Shown here in pieces: positions 45,171 through 54,275 of a stretch of 59,901 nt of DNA (the stretch's first letter is position 1; each line of letters begins with the position of its first letter). Origin of the DNA: Komagataeibacter xylinus (GTDB lineage: Bacteria; Pseudomonadota; Alphaproteobacteria; Acetobacterales; Acetobacteraceae); contig NZ_CP041348.1 in NCBI RefSeq assembly GCF_009834365.1, forward strand, positions 3,467,501-3,527,401. Direction: 5' to 3'. A program made the position numbers and the translations under genes. Under the pieces are notes generated by a model that was given only the letters and a program-made list of their open reading frames with translations, had not been told where the DNA came from and searched no databases.

Positions 45171-47792
45171 TCAGGCGCTGCCTGAGCCGCTCCCCCGCAC
45201 CGGTATGGCCTGTGTTACCGGGGCCGTAGCAAGGTCGATCGCATCATAGGAAGGCGTGCGGCCCGCCATTTCCGCGCCATCGCCGGGCAGAAGCTGGGCA
45301 TCGGGCAGTTCGCCCTTGGCGCGGGCCTGTAACAGGCGCTCGAGATTTTCACCGATATGGGGATAATCCTCGACCAGCTTGCGGAAGTCGCGCGCGCTCA
45401 TGGTCATGAAATGCCCGAACTGCAACGACCGGCTGGTCGCCGCCACGCGTCCGTCCTTCAGGGCTTCCTCGCCACCAAGCACGGCCCCTGCCCCGAATCG
45501 CACGTCATGCTTGGGGTAATGCGTCTCGGCCAGGCCCGCGCTGATGAAGTAGACCGTGCGCACCTTCTGCCCCTTGCGGTACAGTCGCTCGCCCGGCGTG
45601 GAGAAATGGATCGACATCTTCATCGCGATATCATGCAGCACGCCATCGGCCACGCCCTCGAAGAGAGGGAAATTGTGGATACGGCTTTCAATACCCGCGC
45701 GGATGTTGAACTTGAGCCGGAAATCAAGCTGCTCGCGGCGGTGTTCCACATCGCGGTGCAGTTCGCGGTGCAGTTCCTCGCTCAGCAGCGATTCCGACAT
45801 CAGGGTATCGTATTTTTCCTCTTCCAGCCTTAGCGCGATCTGGCGCAGCATCCGGTTTTCCAGCGCCTCGGAATACCCATGATAATGCAGCCGCAGGGTC
45901 TGCAGCGCCTCATCAAGCAGCTTGCACTGCCGGCCGAGCACCTCGCCCACGATCTCGCTGATGCGGACACCGAGCGTGGGCTCCATGCGCTGGCGCATGA
46001 AGCGCGTGAGCGACAGCGAGACGAAATAGCCGATCATCAGCATCTCGAAGCGCTCCATCATGCAGTACATGAGGGGGGTGTCGAAATTGAAGCGATGATG
46101 GATGAACTGCGCCACGCGAAAGCGCAGCGAGGGCCGCAGCCTGCGCCGCAATGCGCGCACATAGCCAAAGCGGCCTTCAAGGCGCGCGCCATCCACCATG
46201 GCCTCGGCCGAGCGCAGCAGCGTTTCCATCACCCGGCGCGACAGGCCCTGGATGCGGAACAGGTCGAGCAGGATGGAGCGCTCGCGGTTGGCGATCACGA
46301 TCAGTGCGAGTGTCACGCGCTGGCGGTCACCAAGTGCCGTATCGAATGTATTGGCCTGTTCCTCCGAATGGACGCGCCGGTCGAGCACATCGACTACCGT
46401 GCTGGTCACGTTGCGGGAAAAGCCGAGTTCACCCGCCACGTCGCGCGTCTGGTCACGCACTTCGCCAAGGCCGATGGCCAGAATCTGGTGGCGCAGCGCC
46501 TGATCGATCAGCGGCAACTGGTCGAGCTTGAGGAACAGCACGAGGTAGCGCAGCGACAGCCCGTTGACGAACAGCGTGATCAGCACGAACCCCGTGGCGA
46601 TAATGCCGATGAAGTGCGCGATGCTGCTGGAGACATGCTCATTTTCCGTCACTGCCAGCGCCAGTGCCAGCGTGATGGCCCCACGCAGGCCGCCCCACAC
46701 CATCGTCACCTTGAACGGCGTTGGCACCGGCGGCGAGAGCTTGGTGGCGGCAAGCACAGGCAGCATGCCGAACACGACCGCCCCGCGCGCGAGCAGCCCG
46801 GCCCCGGCGGCCACAAGGATCAGCACGCAGTCCCACTTCGTCATGCCCACCAGCAGGCGCGGCACCAGCATGGAGGCCAGCACGAACACGAGCGACCCCG
46901 CCCAGAACACAAGCTGCTGCCACAACTCGTTAAGGAACCGCCAGGTCTGGGGCCGGAAGGTGGACGGGCCATAGATTGAGATGGTCAGCCCCGAGGCCGC
47001 CGTGGCCACCACGCCCGAAAAACCGAGGAATTCATCACACACGATATAGGACAGATAGGGCAGCGCCACCGTCAGCGTGACCTCGGCCGCAGGTGCCGCA
47101 CCCAGTGCCGGGATCATCATGAGCACCAGCCGCCCGAACAGCACGCCGATGATGAGCGCGCCAATGAACGAGACCAGGAACTCCAGCACCGCCCCGCCCA
47201 GCATGATCTTGTGGTGCGAGGTGATGGAACCGAGCAGGATGGTGAAGATGGAAATGGCCGCCGCGTCATTGAGCAGCGCCTCGCCTTCCACCAGTCGGGT
47301 CAGGCGGCTGGCGGCTCCGATTTCCTTGAAGATGCCCGCCACCGCAGACGGATCAGTCGTGGCCACGATGGAGCCGAGCAGCAGGCACACCGCAAGCGGC
47401 ATGCCCGCCAGCGGATAGAGCGCAAAACCGATGGCGGCGGTGGAAACGGCAACCGCCACCACGGCCAGCAGAAGCACGGTGGCGGTTTCATGCGCGAGCC
47501 TGCGCACGTCAATGCCCAATGCCCCCTGAAACACCAGTATGGGCAGGAAGATGAGCAGGAACGCTTCGCTGTTAAGCGGAAAATCCAGCAGCGTTTCCGC
47601 AGCGCCATTGAATATTTCCAGATGGCTGTTGCGCAGCACCAGATCGGCCGCGCCACCGATCACGATGCCCACGATGGCAAGCAGCACGGTTTCGGACAGT
47701 TCGAGGCGGCGGGCAAGCGGCTGGACCGCACTGACCACGACAAGCAGCACGGCAATCGCCATCAAGATTGCTGCCAGACCCGCTATCTCCAT
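45171..47792 (-). CDS. CPA1 Na+/H+ antiporter with C-terminal cyclic-nucleotide-binding domain (SOS1-like architecture)
   Basis: 873 residues: about 12 transmembrane helices (1-420) with TTDPSAV (about 145-151), EGEALLNDAAA (169-179; conserved Asp) and the GGLRGAI motif of NhaP/NHE proteins; a long helical cytosolic region (430-700); then a CNMP-type domain at about 708-825 (FPLFEGVADGVL, FSTPGERLYRKGQ, VLGGEEALKDGRVAAT), and a disordered tail ending GSGSGSA. The same layout is known from plant SOS1 and sperm NHE. It is likely to exchange Na+ or K+ for H+ and be gated by the C-terminus. Whether the domain binds cAMP cannot be told; the usual Arg-Ala phosphate cassette is only partly kept. Confidence 0.85.
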   Translation of the reverse strand: MEIAGLAAILMAIAVLLVVVSAVQPLARRLELSETVLLAIVGIVIGGAADLVLRNSHLEIFNGAAETLLDFPLNSEAFLLIFLPILVFQGALGIDVRRLAHETATVLLLAVVAVAVSTAAIGFALYPLAGMPLAVCLLLGSIVATTDPSAVAGIFKEIGAASRLTRLVEGEALLNDAAAISIFTILLGSITSHHKIMLGGAVLEFLVSFIGALIIGVLFGRLVLMMIPALGAAPAAEVTLTVALPYLSYIVCDEFLGFSGVVATAASGLTISIYGPSTFRPQTWRFLNELWQQLVFWAGSLVFVLASMLVPRLLVGMTKWDCVLILVAAGAGLLARGAVVFGMLPVLAATKLSPPVPTPFKVTMVWGGLRGAITLALALAVTENEHVSSSIAHFIGIIATGFVLITLFVNGLSLRYLVLFLKLDQLPLIDQALRHQILAIGLGEVRDQTRDVAGELGFSRNVTSTVVDVLDRRVHSEEQANTFDTALGDRQRVTLALIVIANRERSILLDLFRIQGLSRRVMETLLRSAEAMVDGARLEGRFGYVRALRRRLRPSLRFRVAQFIHHRFNFDTPLMYCMMERFEMLMIGYFVSLSLTRFMRQRMEPTLGVRISEIVGEVLGRQCKLLDEALQTLRLHYHGYSEALENRMLRQIALRLEEEKYDTLMSESLLSEELHRELHRDVEHRREQLDFRLKFNIRAGIESRIHNFPLFEGVADGVLHDIAMKMSIHFSTPGERLYRKGQKVRTVYFISAGLAETHYPKHDVRFGAGAVLGGEEALKDGRVAATSRSLQFGHFMTMSARDFRKLVEDYPHIGENLERLLQARAKGELPDAQLLPGDGAEMAGRTPSYDAIDLATAPVTQAIPVRGSGSGSA

Positions 47793-48018
47793 TCAAAATC
47801 CCCGCCTTCCGGCCACATCAATATGTAATAGGCCAACCCTAGCGACCGACCATGAACAGATTATGTCCATCACGTATCGGCGCGGCAGAATCCGGCATTC
47901 CAAACTCAATATCTGGCCGTAAAAGGCGTTCCTTCAAGGACCAGTATTATCAGTACCAATAATGCCACAGAAGCGTTGCATGAACAACACAACGCCGATC
48001 ACATTATGTTCCGCTTTT

Positions 48019-48642
48019 TCACAAGGCCTGTCCCGTGTGGGTCGCGGCAAGCCAGGCCTTTACCTGCCCTGCCGGGTCAGGCATGCGAATGAAATCCGAC
48101 ACCGCCGAGACACAATCCGCCCCCGCCGCGATGCATGAAGGTGCGCGCTCGAGCGTAATGCCGCCAATCGCCACCAGTGGCAGATCACCGATGCGCTGCT
48201 TCCACACGGTCAGTTTGGCCGTGCCCTGCGGCCCCCACGGCATTTTTTTCAGCCTGGTGGGCCAGACCGGGCCAAGGGCCACGTAATCGGGGCTGACCGA
48301 GAGGGCACGATCGAGTTCCGCCTCGCTATGGGTGCTGACACCCAGCCTGATTCCGGCGGCGCGGATGGCGGGCAGATCCGCCGTATCAAGATCTTCCTGC
48401 CCCAGATGGATGTAATCCACCCCCTCCTCGATCGCGATGCGCCAGTAATCATTGAGCACGAGGCACACGCCGTGCTGCCGAGCCTGTGCAATACCTGCGC
48501 GGATTTCGCGCAGGAGAGCCTCGGGGGCCATATCCTTGAGGCGCAACTGGATCAGCTTCGCCCCGGCCAGCCCCAGTTCGCCAACCCAGCGGGCTTCATC
48601 GACAACCGGATAGATGCGCGAAGGCAGCGGGGCGGTGCTCAT
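48019..48642 (-). CDS. thiE: thiamine-phosphate synthase
   Basis: 207 residues, TIM barrel: IQLRLKDM (pyrophosphate/pyrimidine binding), [41 protein letters not shown] and [11 protein letters not shown]. It joins the thiazole and pyrimidine halves. It overlaps the thiG stop (ATGA). The 226-nt gap to the antiporter is relatively A+T-rich and holds nothing else that I can name. Confidence 0.92.
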   Translation of the reverse strand: MSTAPLPSRIYPVVDEARWVGELGLAGAKLIQLRLKDMAPEALLREIRAGIAQARQHGVCLVLNDYWRIAIEEGVDYIHLGQEDLDTADLPAIRAAGIRLGVSTHSEAELDRALSVSPDYVALGPVWPTRLKKMPWGPQGTAKLTVWKQRIGDLPLVAIGGITLERAPSCIAAGADCVSAVSDFIRMPDPAGQVKAWLAATHTGQAL

Positions 48643-49409
48643 AGCACGGCCTGCCCGATAACGGGCGTGGAGGGCACGGCCATGTCGCGTTCTTCCATCG
48701 GGTCGGCAATATAGGCCATGCGTCCGGCCTCGACCGCCATGGCGAAGGCACGCGCCATTTCTGCCGGATTACCCGCCTTGGCCACCGCCGTGTTGATCAG
48801 CACCGCATCATAGCCCAGCTCCATGGCCTGCGCGGCATGAGAGGGCACGCCAATGCCCGCATCGACCACCATCGGCACATCGGGGAAGTGCGCACGCAGC
48901 GCGCGCAGGCCAAACAGGTTGTTCAGCCCCTTGCCCGAGCCGATCGGCGCGCCCCAGGGCATCAGCACCTCGCAGCCCGCGCGCAGCAGGCGCTCGGCGC
49001 CCACCAGATCCTCGGTCATGTAGGGAAAGACGTTGAAGCCGTCCTCGACCAGAATGCGCGCCGCCTCGACAAGGGCGAACATGTCGGGCTGGAGGGTGTC
49101 GGATTCGCCAATCACTTCAAGCTTGATCCAGTCGGTGCCAAATACCTCGCGCGCCATCTGCGCCGTGGTCACGGCCTCGCGCACGGTGTGGCAGCCCGCC
49201 GTATTGGGCAGCACGGGCACGTCAAGCCCGCGAATCAGTTCCCAGAAGGCCTGACCCGCGCGCGCGCCTGCCGCCTCGCGCCGCAGCGAGACGGTCACCA
49301 CTCCGGCTCCGGCCCGGCGCACGGCATCCGCCAGAATTTCGGGCGAGGGATACTGCGCCGTGCCCAGCATCAGGCGCGACGAGAGTTCGGTGCCATAGAA
49401 AAGGGTCAT
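48639..49409 (-). CDS. thiG: thiazole synthase
   Basis: 256 residues: [22 protein letters not shown] with the Schiff-base Lys, [14 protein letters not shown] and [28 protein letters not shown]. It builds the thiazole phosphate from DXP, dehydroglycine and ThiS thiocarboxylate. Start ATG 49409 (MTLFYGTE); longer readings are not supported. It is 5 nt downstream of thiS. Confidence 0.95.
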   Translation of the reverse strand: MTLFYGTELSSRLMLGTAQYPSPEILADAVRRAGAGVVTVSLRREAAGARAGQAFWELIRGLDVPVLPNTAGCHTVREAVTTAQMAREVFGTDWIKLEVIGESDTLQPDMFALVEAARILVEDGFNVFPYMTEDLVGAERLLRAGCEVLMPWGAPIGSGKGLNNLFGLRALRAHFPDVPMVVDAGIGVPSHAAQAMELGYDAVLINTAVAKAGNPAEMARAFAMAVEAGRMAYIADPMEERDMAVPSTPVIGQAVL

Positions 49410-49414
49410 TGCGG

Positions 49415-49615
49415 TTATCCTCCCTGCATGGGGGCCAGAATTTCCACCTGCACGCCCGCGTGCAGCGGCAAAGCCGTGCGCTTGCTGGCTGCTACAAAGC
49501 ACCCATCCACCGCCGTGGCGATGCGGGTCGTGGCATCATAGCCCATCTCGTCAAGCAGGGCGCTCAGGGTTGTGGCCTGCACGTCATGGCGTTCGCCATT
49601 TACGAGTATCTGCAT
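49415..49615 (-). CDS. thiS: sulfur carrier protein ThiS
   Basis: 66 residues of ubiquitin-like fold: [12 protein letters not shown] at the start and [10 protein letters not shown] at the end, giving the C-terminal Gly-Gly that is thiocarboxylated. It donates sulfur to ThiG. Start ATG 49615 lies 22 nt after the thiO stop. Confidence 0.92.
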   Translation of the reverse strand: MQILVNGERHDVQATTLSALLDEMGYDATTRIATAVDGCFVAASKRTALPLHAGVQVEILAPMQGG

Positions 49616-49637
49616 GGAACGCTCCTGTAGGGGCTGC

Positions 49638-50633
49638 TTACACCGCGCCGAACACGATATCGGCCGCCTCCGCCGCCCGCACGGGCGAGAGCAGGAAGCC
49701 GTGGCGATACATGCCGTTGATATGGATGTGCCGCCCCTCATGGCGCACGGCGGGCATGTTGTCAGGGTAGGAAGGGCGCAGGCCGGTGCCGGTTTCAAGG
49801 ATCTCGGCCTCGCCAAAGGCAGGGTGGAGGGCATAGACCGCGCCCAGCATTTCCACCATCGAACGCAGGGTCATGGGGCCTGCGTTCTCGCTCTCGATCA
49901 TGGTCGCCCCCACCATGTACACATGGTCGGCACGCGGCACGATGTAAATGGGAATACGCGGATGCAGCATGCGCACCGGGCGGTGCAGCGTCACATCCGG
50001 GCAGCGCAGCAGCAGCATCTCGCCGCGCACGCCGCGCATGTCGGTCAACTGCTCACGCGCGGCGATGCCAGTGCAGTCCACCACCCAGTCAAAGCCCGCG
50101 GGCTGTTCATCCACCGGCACGTTGAAACGGATTTCACCCCCGCCTTCAACCACGCGCGCGGCAAGAGCCGCCAGCGCATCACGCGGGTTGACGTGACCTT
50201 CACCCGCAAAGAACAGCGCGCGCGAGAAACGATCGGCCAGGTCCGGCTCAAGCTGCGTGATTTCGGCCTCGCCAATGGTGTCGTAATGCGAGGTGCGGCG
50301 GCCAAAGCGCGTGATCTCGCGCACGTCGCGCGGGGGGGCGAGCACCAGCGTGCCGTTGCGGTCCACGCCGGGTACATGCGCATCCCACCAGTCGAGCGAG
50401 GCGAGGGACTGGGCGGTGACCTCCGGCGTTGCGGATTCGGCCTCGCACCACGGGGCCAGCATGCCGCCTGCCTTCCATGATGCGCCCCAGCCCACGCGGG
50501 GGCCACATTCATGCACCACCACCCGCGCGCCACGCTCGGCCAGCGTTACCGCCGCCGTCAGCCCCGAAACTCCGGCACCCCGCACCAGAACGCGCGGACC
50601 CGACCCGTGGGGGAATGCCGTTGGTGCTGTCAT
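49638..50633 (-). CDS. thiO: glycine oxidase ThiO
   Basis: 331-residue FAD-dependent oxidoreductase (DAO family): RVLVRGAGVSGLTAAVTLA (dinucleotide fold), GWGASWKAGGML, DWVVDCTGIAAR and GLRPSYPDNMP, with NGMYRHGFLLSP near the end. In the thi operon it makes the dehydroglycine needed by ThiG. The 68 nt between glmS and thiO show no TPP riboswitch elements, so the thi genes may be read through from glmU-glmS. Confidence 0.9.
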   Translation of the reverse strand: MTAPTAFPHGSGPRVLVRGAGVSGLTAAVTLAERGARVVVHECGPRVGWGASWKAGGMLAPWCEAESATPEVTAQSLASLDWWDAHVPGVDRNGTLVLAPPRDVREITRFGRRTSHYDTIGEAEITQLEPDLADRFSRALFFAGEGHVNPRDALAALAARVVEGGGEIRFNVPVDEQPAGFDWVVDCTGIAAREQLTDMRGVRGEMLLLRCPDVTLHRPVRMLHPRIPIYIVPRADHVYMVGATMIESENAGPMTLRSMVEMLGAVYALHPAFGEAEILETGTGLRPSYPDNMPAVRHEGRHIHINGMYRHGFLLSPVRAAEAADIVFGAV

Positions 50634-50701
50634 GTGCCTGCCGTGCCCCTGTGCTGGTTCAGTCCTGCTGGCGGCGAGTGTGCCAGCGTGCCTGCGCGTG
50701 T

Positions 50702-52525
50702 CTATTCAACAGTAACGGATTTGGCCAGATTACGCGGCTGGTCCACATCCGTGCCTTTGATGAGCGCCACCTCATAGGCCAGGATCTGCACCGGAATGGT
50801 CTGCAGGATGGGGGCCACGAACTCATCAACCGTCGGGATCGCCACCACGCATTCCGCAATCTCGCGCAGGCGGGGCGCGCCCGCCATGTCGGTAAACACC
50901 AGCAGGCGGCCGCCACGGGCCTTGGCTTCCTGCAGGTTGGACAGCGTTTTTTCAAACAGAGGGCCCGACGGCACGGTGGCTACGACCGGCACGGTGCTGT
51001 CGATCAGCGATATGGGGCCGTGCTTCATCTCGCCCGCGGCATAGGCCTCGGCGTGGATGTAAGTGATTTCCTTGAGCTTGAGCGCGCCTTCGAGTGCTAC
51101 GGGGAACATCGCACCGCGGCCCAGATACAGCACATCACGCGCGCCAGCCACAATGGCGGCCATGCGGCGGATCTCGTCATGGCGCTCGAACACCTCGGTG
51201 GCCTTGCTCGGCAGGTCGAGCAGGTTGGTGACCATGCGTTCTTCCTGTGCGGCATCAATCGTGCCCCGCGCGCGGGCGAAGGCGATGGTCAGGCACGCCA
51301 GCACGGAAAGCTGGGCCGTGAACGCCTTGGTGCTGGCCACCGAGATTTCAGGGCCCGCCACGGTGCCGAGCACGGCATCGCTTTCGCGCGCCATGGTGCT
51401 CTGCTCCACATTGAGCACCGAGACGATATGCTGCCCCGCCGCCCGCATGCCGCGCAGGGCCGCCAGCGTATCCGCCGTCTCGCCTGACTGCGAGATCAGC
51501 AGCCCCAGCCCGCCATGAGCCAGCGGCGGGTTGCGGTAACGCATCTCGCTTGCCACGTCGATATCGACCGGCAGGCGCGCATACTGCTCGATCCAGTAGC
51601 GCCCGATCATGCCCGCGTAGAAGGCCGAACCACAGGCGGTGATTACGGCACGCGGAATGGCGGCAAGGTCAAACGGCAGCTCGGGCATCACCACGCGGCG
51701 GGTGGCGGGGTCGATCAGGCGCTGCAGCGTCTGGCCGATCACCACAGGGTGCTCGTGCAGTTCCTTTTCCATGTAATGCCGATAGCCATCCTTGCCCACC
51801 GAGGCCGCGATCAGCGCCGTCATTTTCACCGGACGCTCGACCGGGTTGCCCGCCATGTCAAAGAAGGCAGCGCCAGCGGGCGTGATGACCGCCCAGTCGC
51901 CATCATCCAGATAGGCGATGCGGCGGGTAAGCGGGGCAAGGGCCAGACTGTCGGAGCCGAGGAACATCTCGTTATCGCCAAAGCCCACCACCAGGGGGGC
52001 GCCATGCCGCGCGCCGATGACCATGCCGTCATGCCCTGCGAAGATCATGGCCAGCGCATAGGCCCCCTCAAGCCGCCTGAGGCATTCATGCGCGGCCTCA
52101 CGCGGGGAAAGGCCGCGCTGCAGGTGGTAGTCAACCAACTGGGCGATGGTCTCGCTATCGGTATCGGTCGAGAAGACCTGGCCTGCCGCCTCAAGCTCGC
52201 GGCGCAGTTCCTCGAAATTTTCGATAATGCCGTTATGCACCACCGACACGCGCTCCGTGCCATGCGGGTGAGCATTGTTCTCGGTCGGTGCGCCGTGCGT
52301 GGCCCAGCGCGTGTGGCCGATGCCGGTCACACCCGGCAGCGGCAGGCGCGCGAGCAGCGTGGCAAGGTGGTCAAGCTTGCCCGCAGCCCTGCGGCGCTCG
52401 ACATGGCCGTGCTCAAGTGTTGCGATACCGGCGGAATCATAACCGCGATATTCCAGCCGCCGCAGGGCATCGAGAATGACCGGCGTGGCCTGATTGCTGC
52501 CAACAACCCCTACAATGCCACACAT
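50702..52525 (-). CDS. glmS: glutamine--fructose-6-phosphate aminotransferase
   Basis: 607 residues: N-terminal glutaminase with catalytic Cys2 (MCGIVGVVG), YRGYDSAG, HTRWATHGAP; two SIS domains (ACGSAFYAGM, SQSGETADTLAALR); and the C-terminal EVALIKGTDVDQPRNLAKSVTVE. It produces glucosamine-6-phosphate for peptidoglycan and LPS. The start overlaps the glmU stop (ATGA). No glmS ribozyme is expected or seen. Confidence 0.96.
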   Translation of the reverse strand: MCGIVGVVGSNQATPVILDALRRLEYRGYDSAGIATLEHGHVERRRAAGKLDHLATLLARLPLPGVTGIGHTRWATHGAPTENNAHPHGTERVSVVHNGIIENFEELRRELEAAGQVFSTDTDSETIAQLVDYHLQRGLSPREAAHECLRRLEGAYALAMIFAGHDGMVIGARHGAPLVVGFGDNEMFLGSDSLALAPLTRRIAYLDDGDWAVITPAGAAFFDMAGNPVERPVKMTALIAASVGKDGYRHYMEKELHEHPVVIGQTLQRLIDPATRRVVMPELPFDLAAIPRAVITACGSAFYAGMIGRYWIEQYARLPVDIDVASEMRYRNPPLAHGGLGLLISQSGETADTLAALRGMRAAGQHIVSVLNVEQSTMARESDAVLGTVAGPEISVASTKAFTAQLSVLACLTIAFARARGTIDAAQEERMVTNLLDLPSKATEVFERHDEIRRMAAIVAGARDVLYLGRGAMFPVALEGALKLKEITYIHAEAYAAGEMKHGPISLIDSTVPVVATVPSGPLFEKTLSNLQEAKARGGRLLVFTDMAGAPRLREIAECVVAIPTVDEFVAPILQTIPVQILAYEVALIKGTDVDQPRNLAKSVTVE

Positions 52526-53892
52526 CAGCCCTGTTCCTTCCTGTTCTTCAGCCGCTGACGGAACGTACGGGCGTAGCCCGCCTTGTCCGCCTGCCGCGCC
52601 CGGCCAATGGCCAGGGCATCATCGGGCACGTCATGCGTAATCACGCTGCCTGCTGCCGTAATCACCCCTTTACCCAACCGCACGGGGGCGACAAGCACCG
52701 AATCCGACCCGATAAAGCTTTCGGCTCCGATTTCCGTGCGGTGCTTGAACACGCCATCATAATTGCACGTAATGGTGCCCGCGCCGATATTGGCCCTGGC
52801 TCCCACGGTAGTATTGCCCAGATAGGTCAGGTGGTTGGCCTTGGCCCCCGCGCCGAGGGTGGTGGCCTTGAGTTCAACAAAGTTGCCCACGCGCGCGCCC
52901 TGCCCCACATCGGTGCCCGGCCGCAGGCGGGCATAGGGGCCGATCTGGGCATCGGGGCCGACCGTTGCTCCCTCAATATGCGAGAACGCATGGATTTCCG
53001 TGCCGCGCCTGACATGCACCCCCGGCCCGAACACCACATGGGGGTGGACCACCGTATCAGGCTCAAACACCGTATCGGCGCACAGGAACACGGTATCGGG
53101 GGCCACGAGGGTCGTGCCACCCGCCATGGCGGCAAGGCGCAGGCGGGCCTGCACGCAGGCCTCGGCCTGGGCCAGTTCGGCGCGCGAATTGATGCCGCGC
53201 AGTTCATCCTCGGGTGCCACGACAGCCCTCACCCTGCGCCCTTCGGTCACGGCACGCGCCACTACATCGCCCAGATAGTATTCGCCCTGCGCGTTGCTGT
53301 TATCAATCTCGCTCAGCCAGCGGCGAAAATCGGCGGCATCGGCGCACAGCACGCCTGCGTTGCACAGGCCGATGGCGCGCTCGGCAGGTGTCGCATCAGC
53401 CCATTCCACGATCCGCTGCACCAGCCCGTCATGGGTGATGACGCGGCCGTAGCGTGCGGGATCGGCGGGTTCCATGGCCAGCAGGGCAAGGCCCGTGTTA
53501 TCGCTGCGGCGCTGGGCCAGCAATGCGCGCATGGTGCCCGGCGTAATCAGCGGGTTATCGCCATACAGCACTGCCACATCACCCATGCCAAACGCGGCCT
53601 CGGCCTGGCGGGCAGCATGGCCCGTGCCCAGACGGTCGTGCTGCACCACCACCGTGTGCGGGGCGGCAAGGGCCTCTACATCCTCCATGCCCGGACCGGC
53701 TACGACAATAATCCGGTCAAACACTTCGGCTGCGTTATCAATCAGGTAGCGCAGCATGGGCTGGCCCGCGAGCGGATGCATGACCTTGGGCCGCTCCGAT
53801 TTCATGCGCGTGCCGCGACCTGCCGCCAGAATGACGGCGGTCGACATGGGCGAGGCGGAGGCGGACTGGGCAGTCTCTGTGTCGGTGTTCAT
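52525..53892 (-). CDS. glmU: bifunctional N-acetylglucosamine-1-phosphate uridyltransferase / glucosamine-1-phosphate acetyltransferase
   Basis: 455 residues: N-terminal pyrophosphorylase (LAAGRGTRMKS, DRLGTGHA, YGDNPLI) and a C-terminal left-handed beta-helix with hexapeptide repeats (IGPYARLRPG, VGNFVELKAT, IGAGTITCNYDG). It makes UDP-GlcNAc. ATG 53892 gives 15 extra N-terminal residues compared with the in-frame ATG 53847, which begins MSTAVILAAG; neither has a clear ribosome site. A perfect 7-bp hairpin, GTGCGGG/CCCGCAC (53899-53915), lies just upstream of the longer start. Confidence 0.94.
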   Translation of the reverse strand: MNTDTETAQSASASPMSTAVILAAGRGTRMKSERPKVMHPLAGQPMLRYLIDNAAEVFDRIIVVAGPGMEDVEALAAPHTVVVQHDRLGTGHAARQAEAAFGMGDVAVLYGDNPLITPGTMRALLAQRRSDNTGLALLAMEPADPARYGRVITHDGLVQRIVEWADATPAERAIGLCNAGVLCADAADFRRWLSEIDNSNAQGEYYLGDVVARAVTEGRRVRAVVAPEDELRGINSRAELAQAEACVQARLRLAAMAGGTTLVAPDTVFLCADTVFEPDTVVHPHVVFGPGVHVRRGTEIHAFSHIEGATVGPDAQIGPYARLRPGTDVGQGARVGNFVELKATTLGAGAKANHLTYLGNTTVGARANIGAGTITCNYDGVFKHRTEIGAESFIGSDSVLVAPVRLGKGVITAAGSVITHDVPDDALAIGRARQADKAGYARTFRQRLKNRKEQG

Positions 53893-53925
53893 GGCAGTGT
53901 GCGGGTACCCCGCACCTGACTACCC

Positions 53926-53931
53926 TGTCAA
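53926..53931 (-). promoter_or_regulatory. possible -35 element for glmU
   Basis: On the minus strand a perfect TTGACA lies about 35 nt upstream of the longer glmU start. No good -10 follows at the right spacing, so this is weak. It would place transcription start close to ATG 53892 and would favour ATG 53847 as the true start. The rest of the 383-nt gap (53893-54275) contains an A+T-rich stretch and repeat copy D. Confidence 0.25.
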
Positions 53932-54111
53932 ACCCTTATCCGCATGGGGGCGCATCACTTCAAATGTCTGCGTGCTACGGTAGTGCTGCCCAAAAATAAC
54001 ATGCTGATAAAAAATGAAATTTTGCGACCCGTCATTTTTCAACACCCTTCCCTGATAAGGTTTTTATGGAAGAAGGCAGGCCAGATAATATCCTGAAATT
54101 ATAAAAATTTC

Positions 54112-54181
54112 TGGTGAAGCTTTTTTCAAAAAGCTTTGGAAAATGTCGTCTTTTAAAAAAGGCGACACTCAAAAACTTTTC
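54112..54181. repeat. dispersed double-hairpin element, copy D (inverted relative to A and C)
   Basis: AAGCTTTTT (54117-54125) pairs with AAAAAGCTT (54128-54136), then TGTCGTCTTTT (54144-54154) pairs with AAAAGGCGACA (54157-54167) with one G-T wobble, followed by CTCAAAAACTTTTC. Upstream, AATATCCTGAAA (54088 onward) is shared with copy B. It lies between the divergently transcribed glmU and gph, unlike the other copies, which follow gene 3' ends. Confidence 0.75.
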
Positions 54182-54275
54182 TTTTTTATCAATAAGTTGA
54201 ATCCAGACAATCTCTTATGACTTGCAGGGCGGCGCACAGTGAGGCTTGCTGTACACCAGACAGTCAAAGGCGTTC

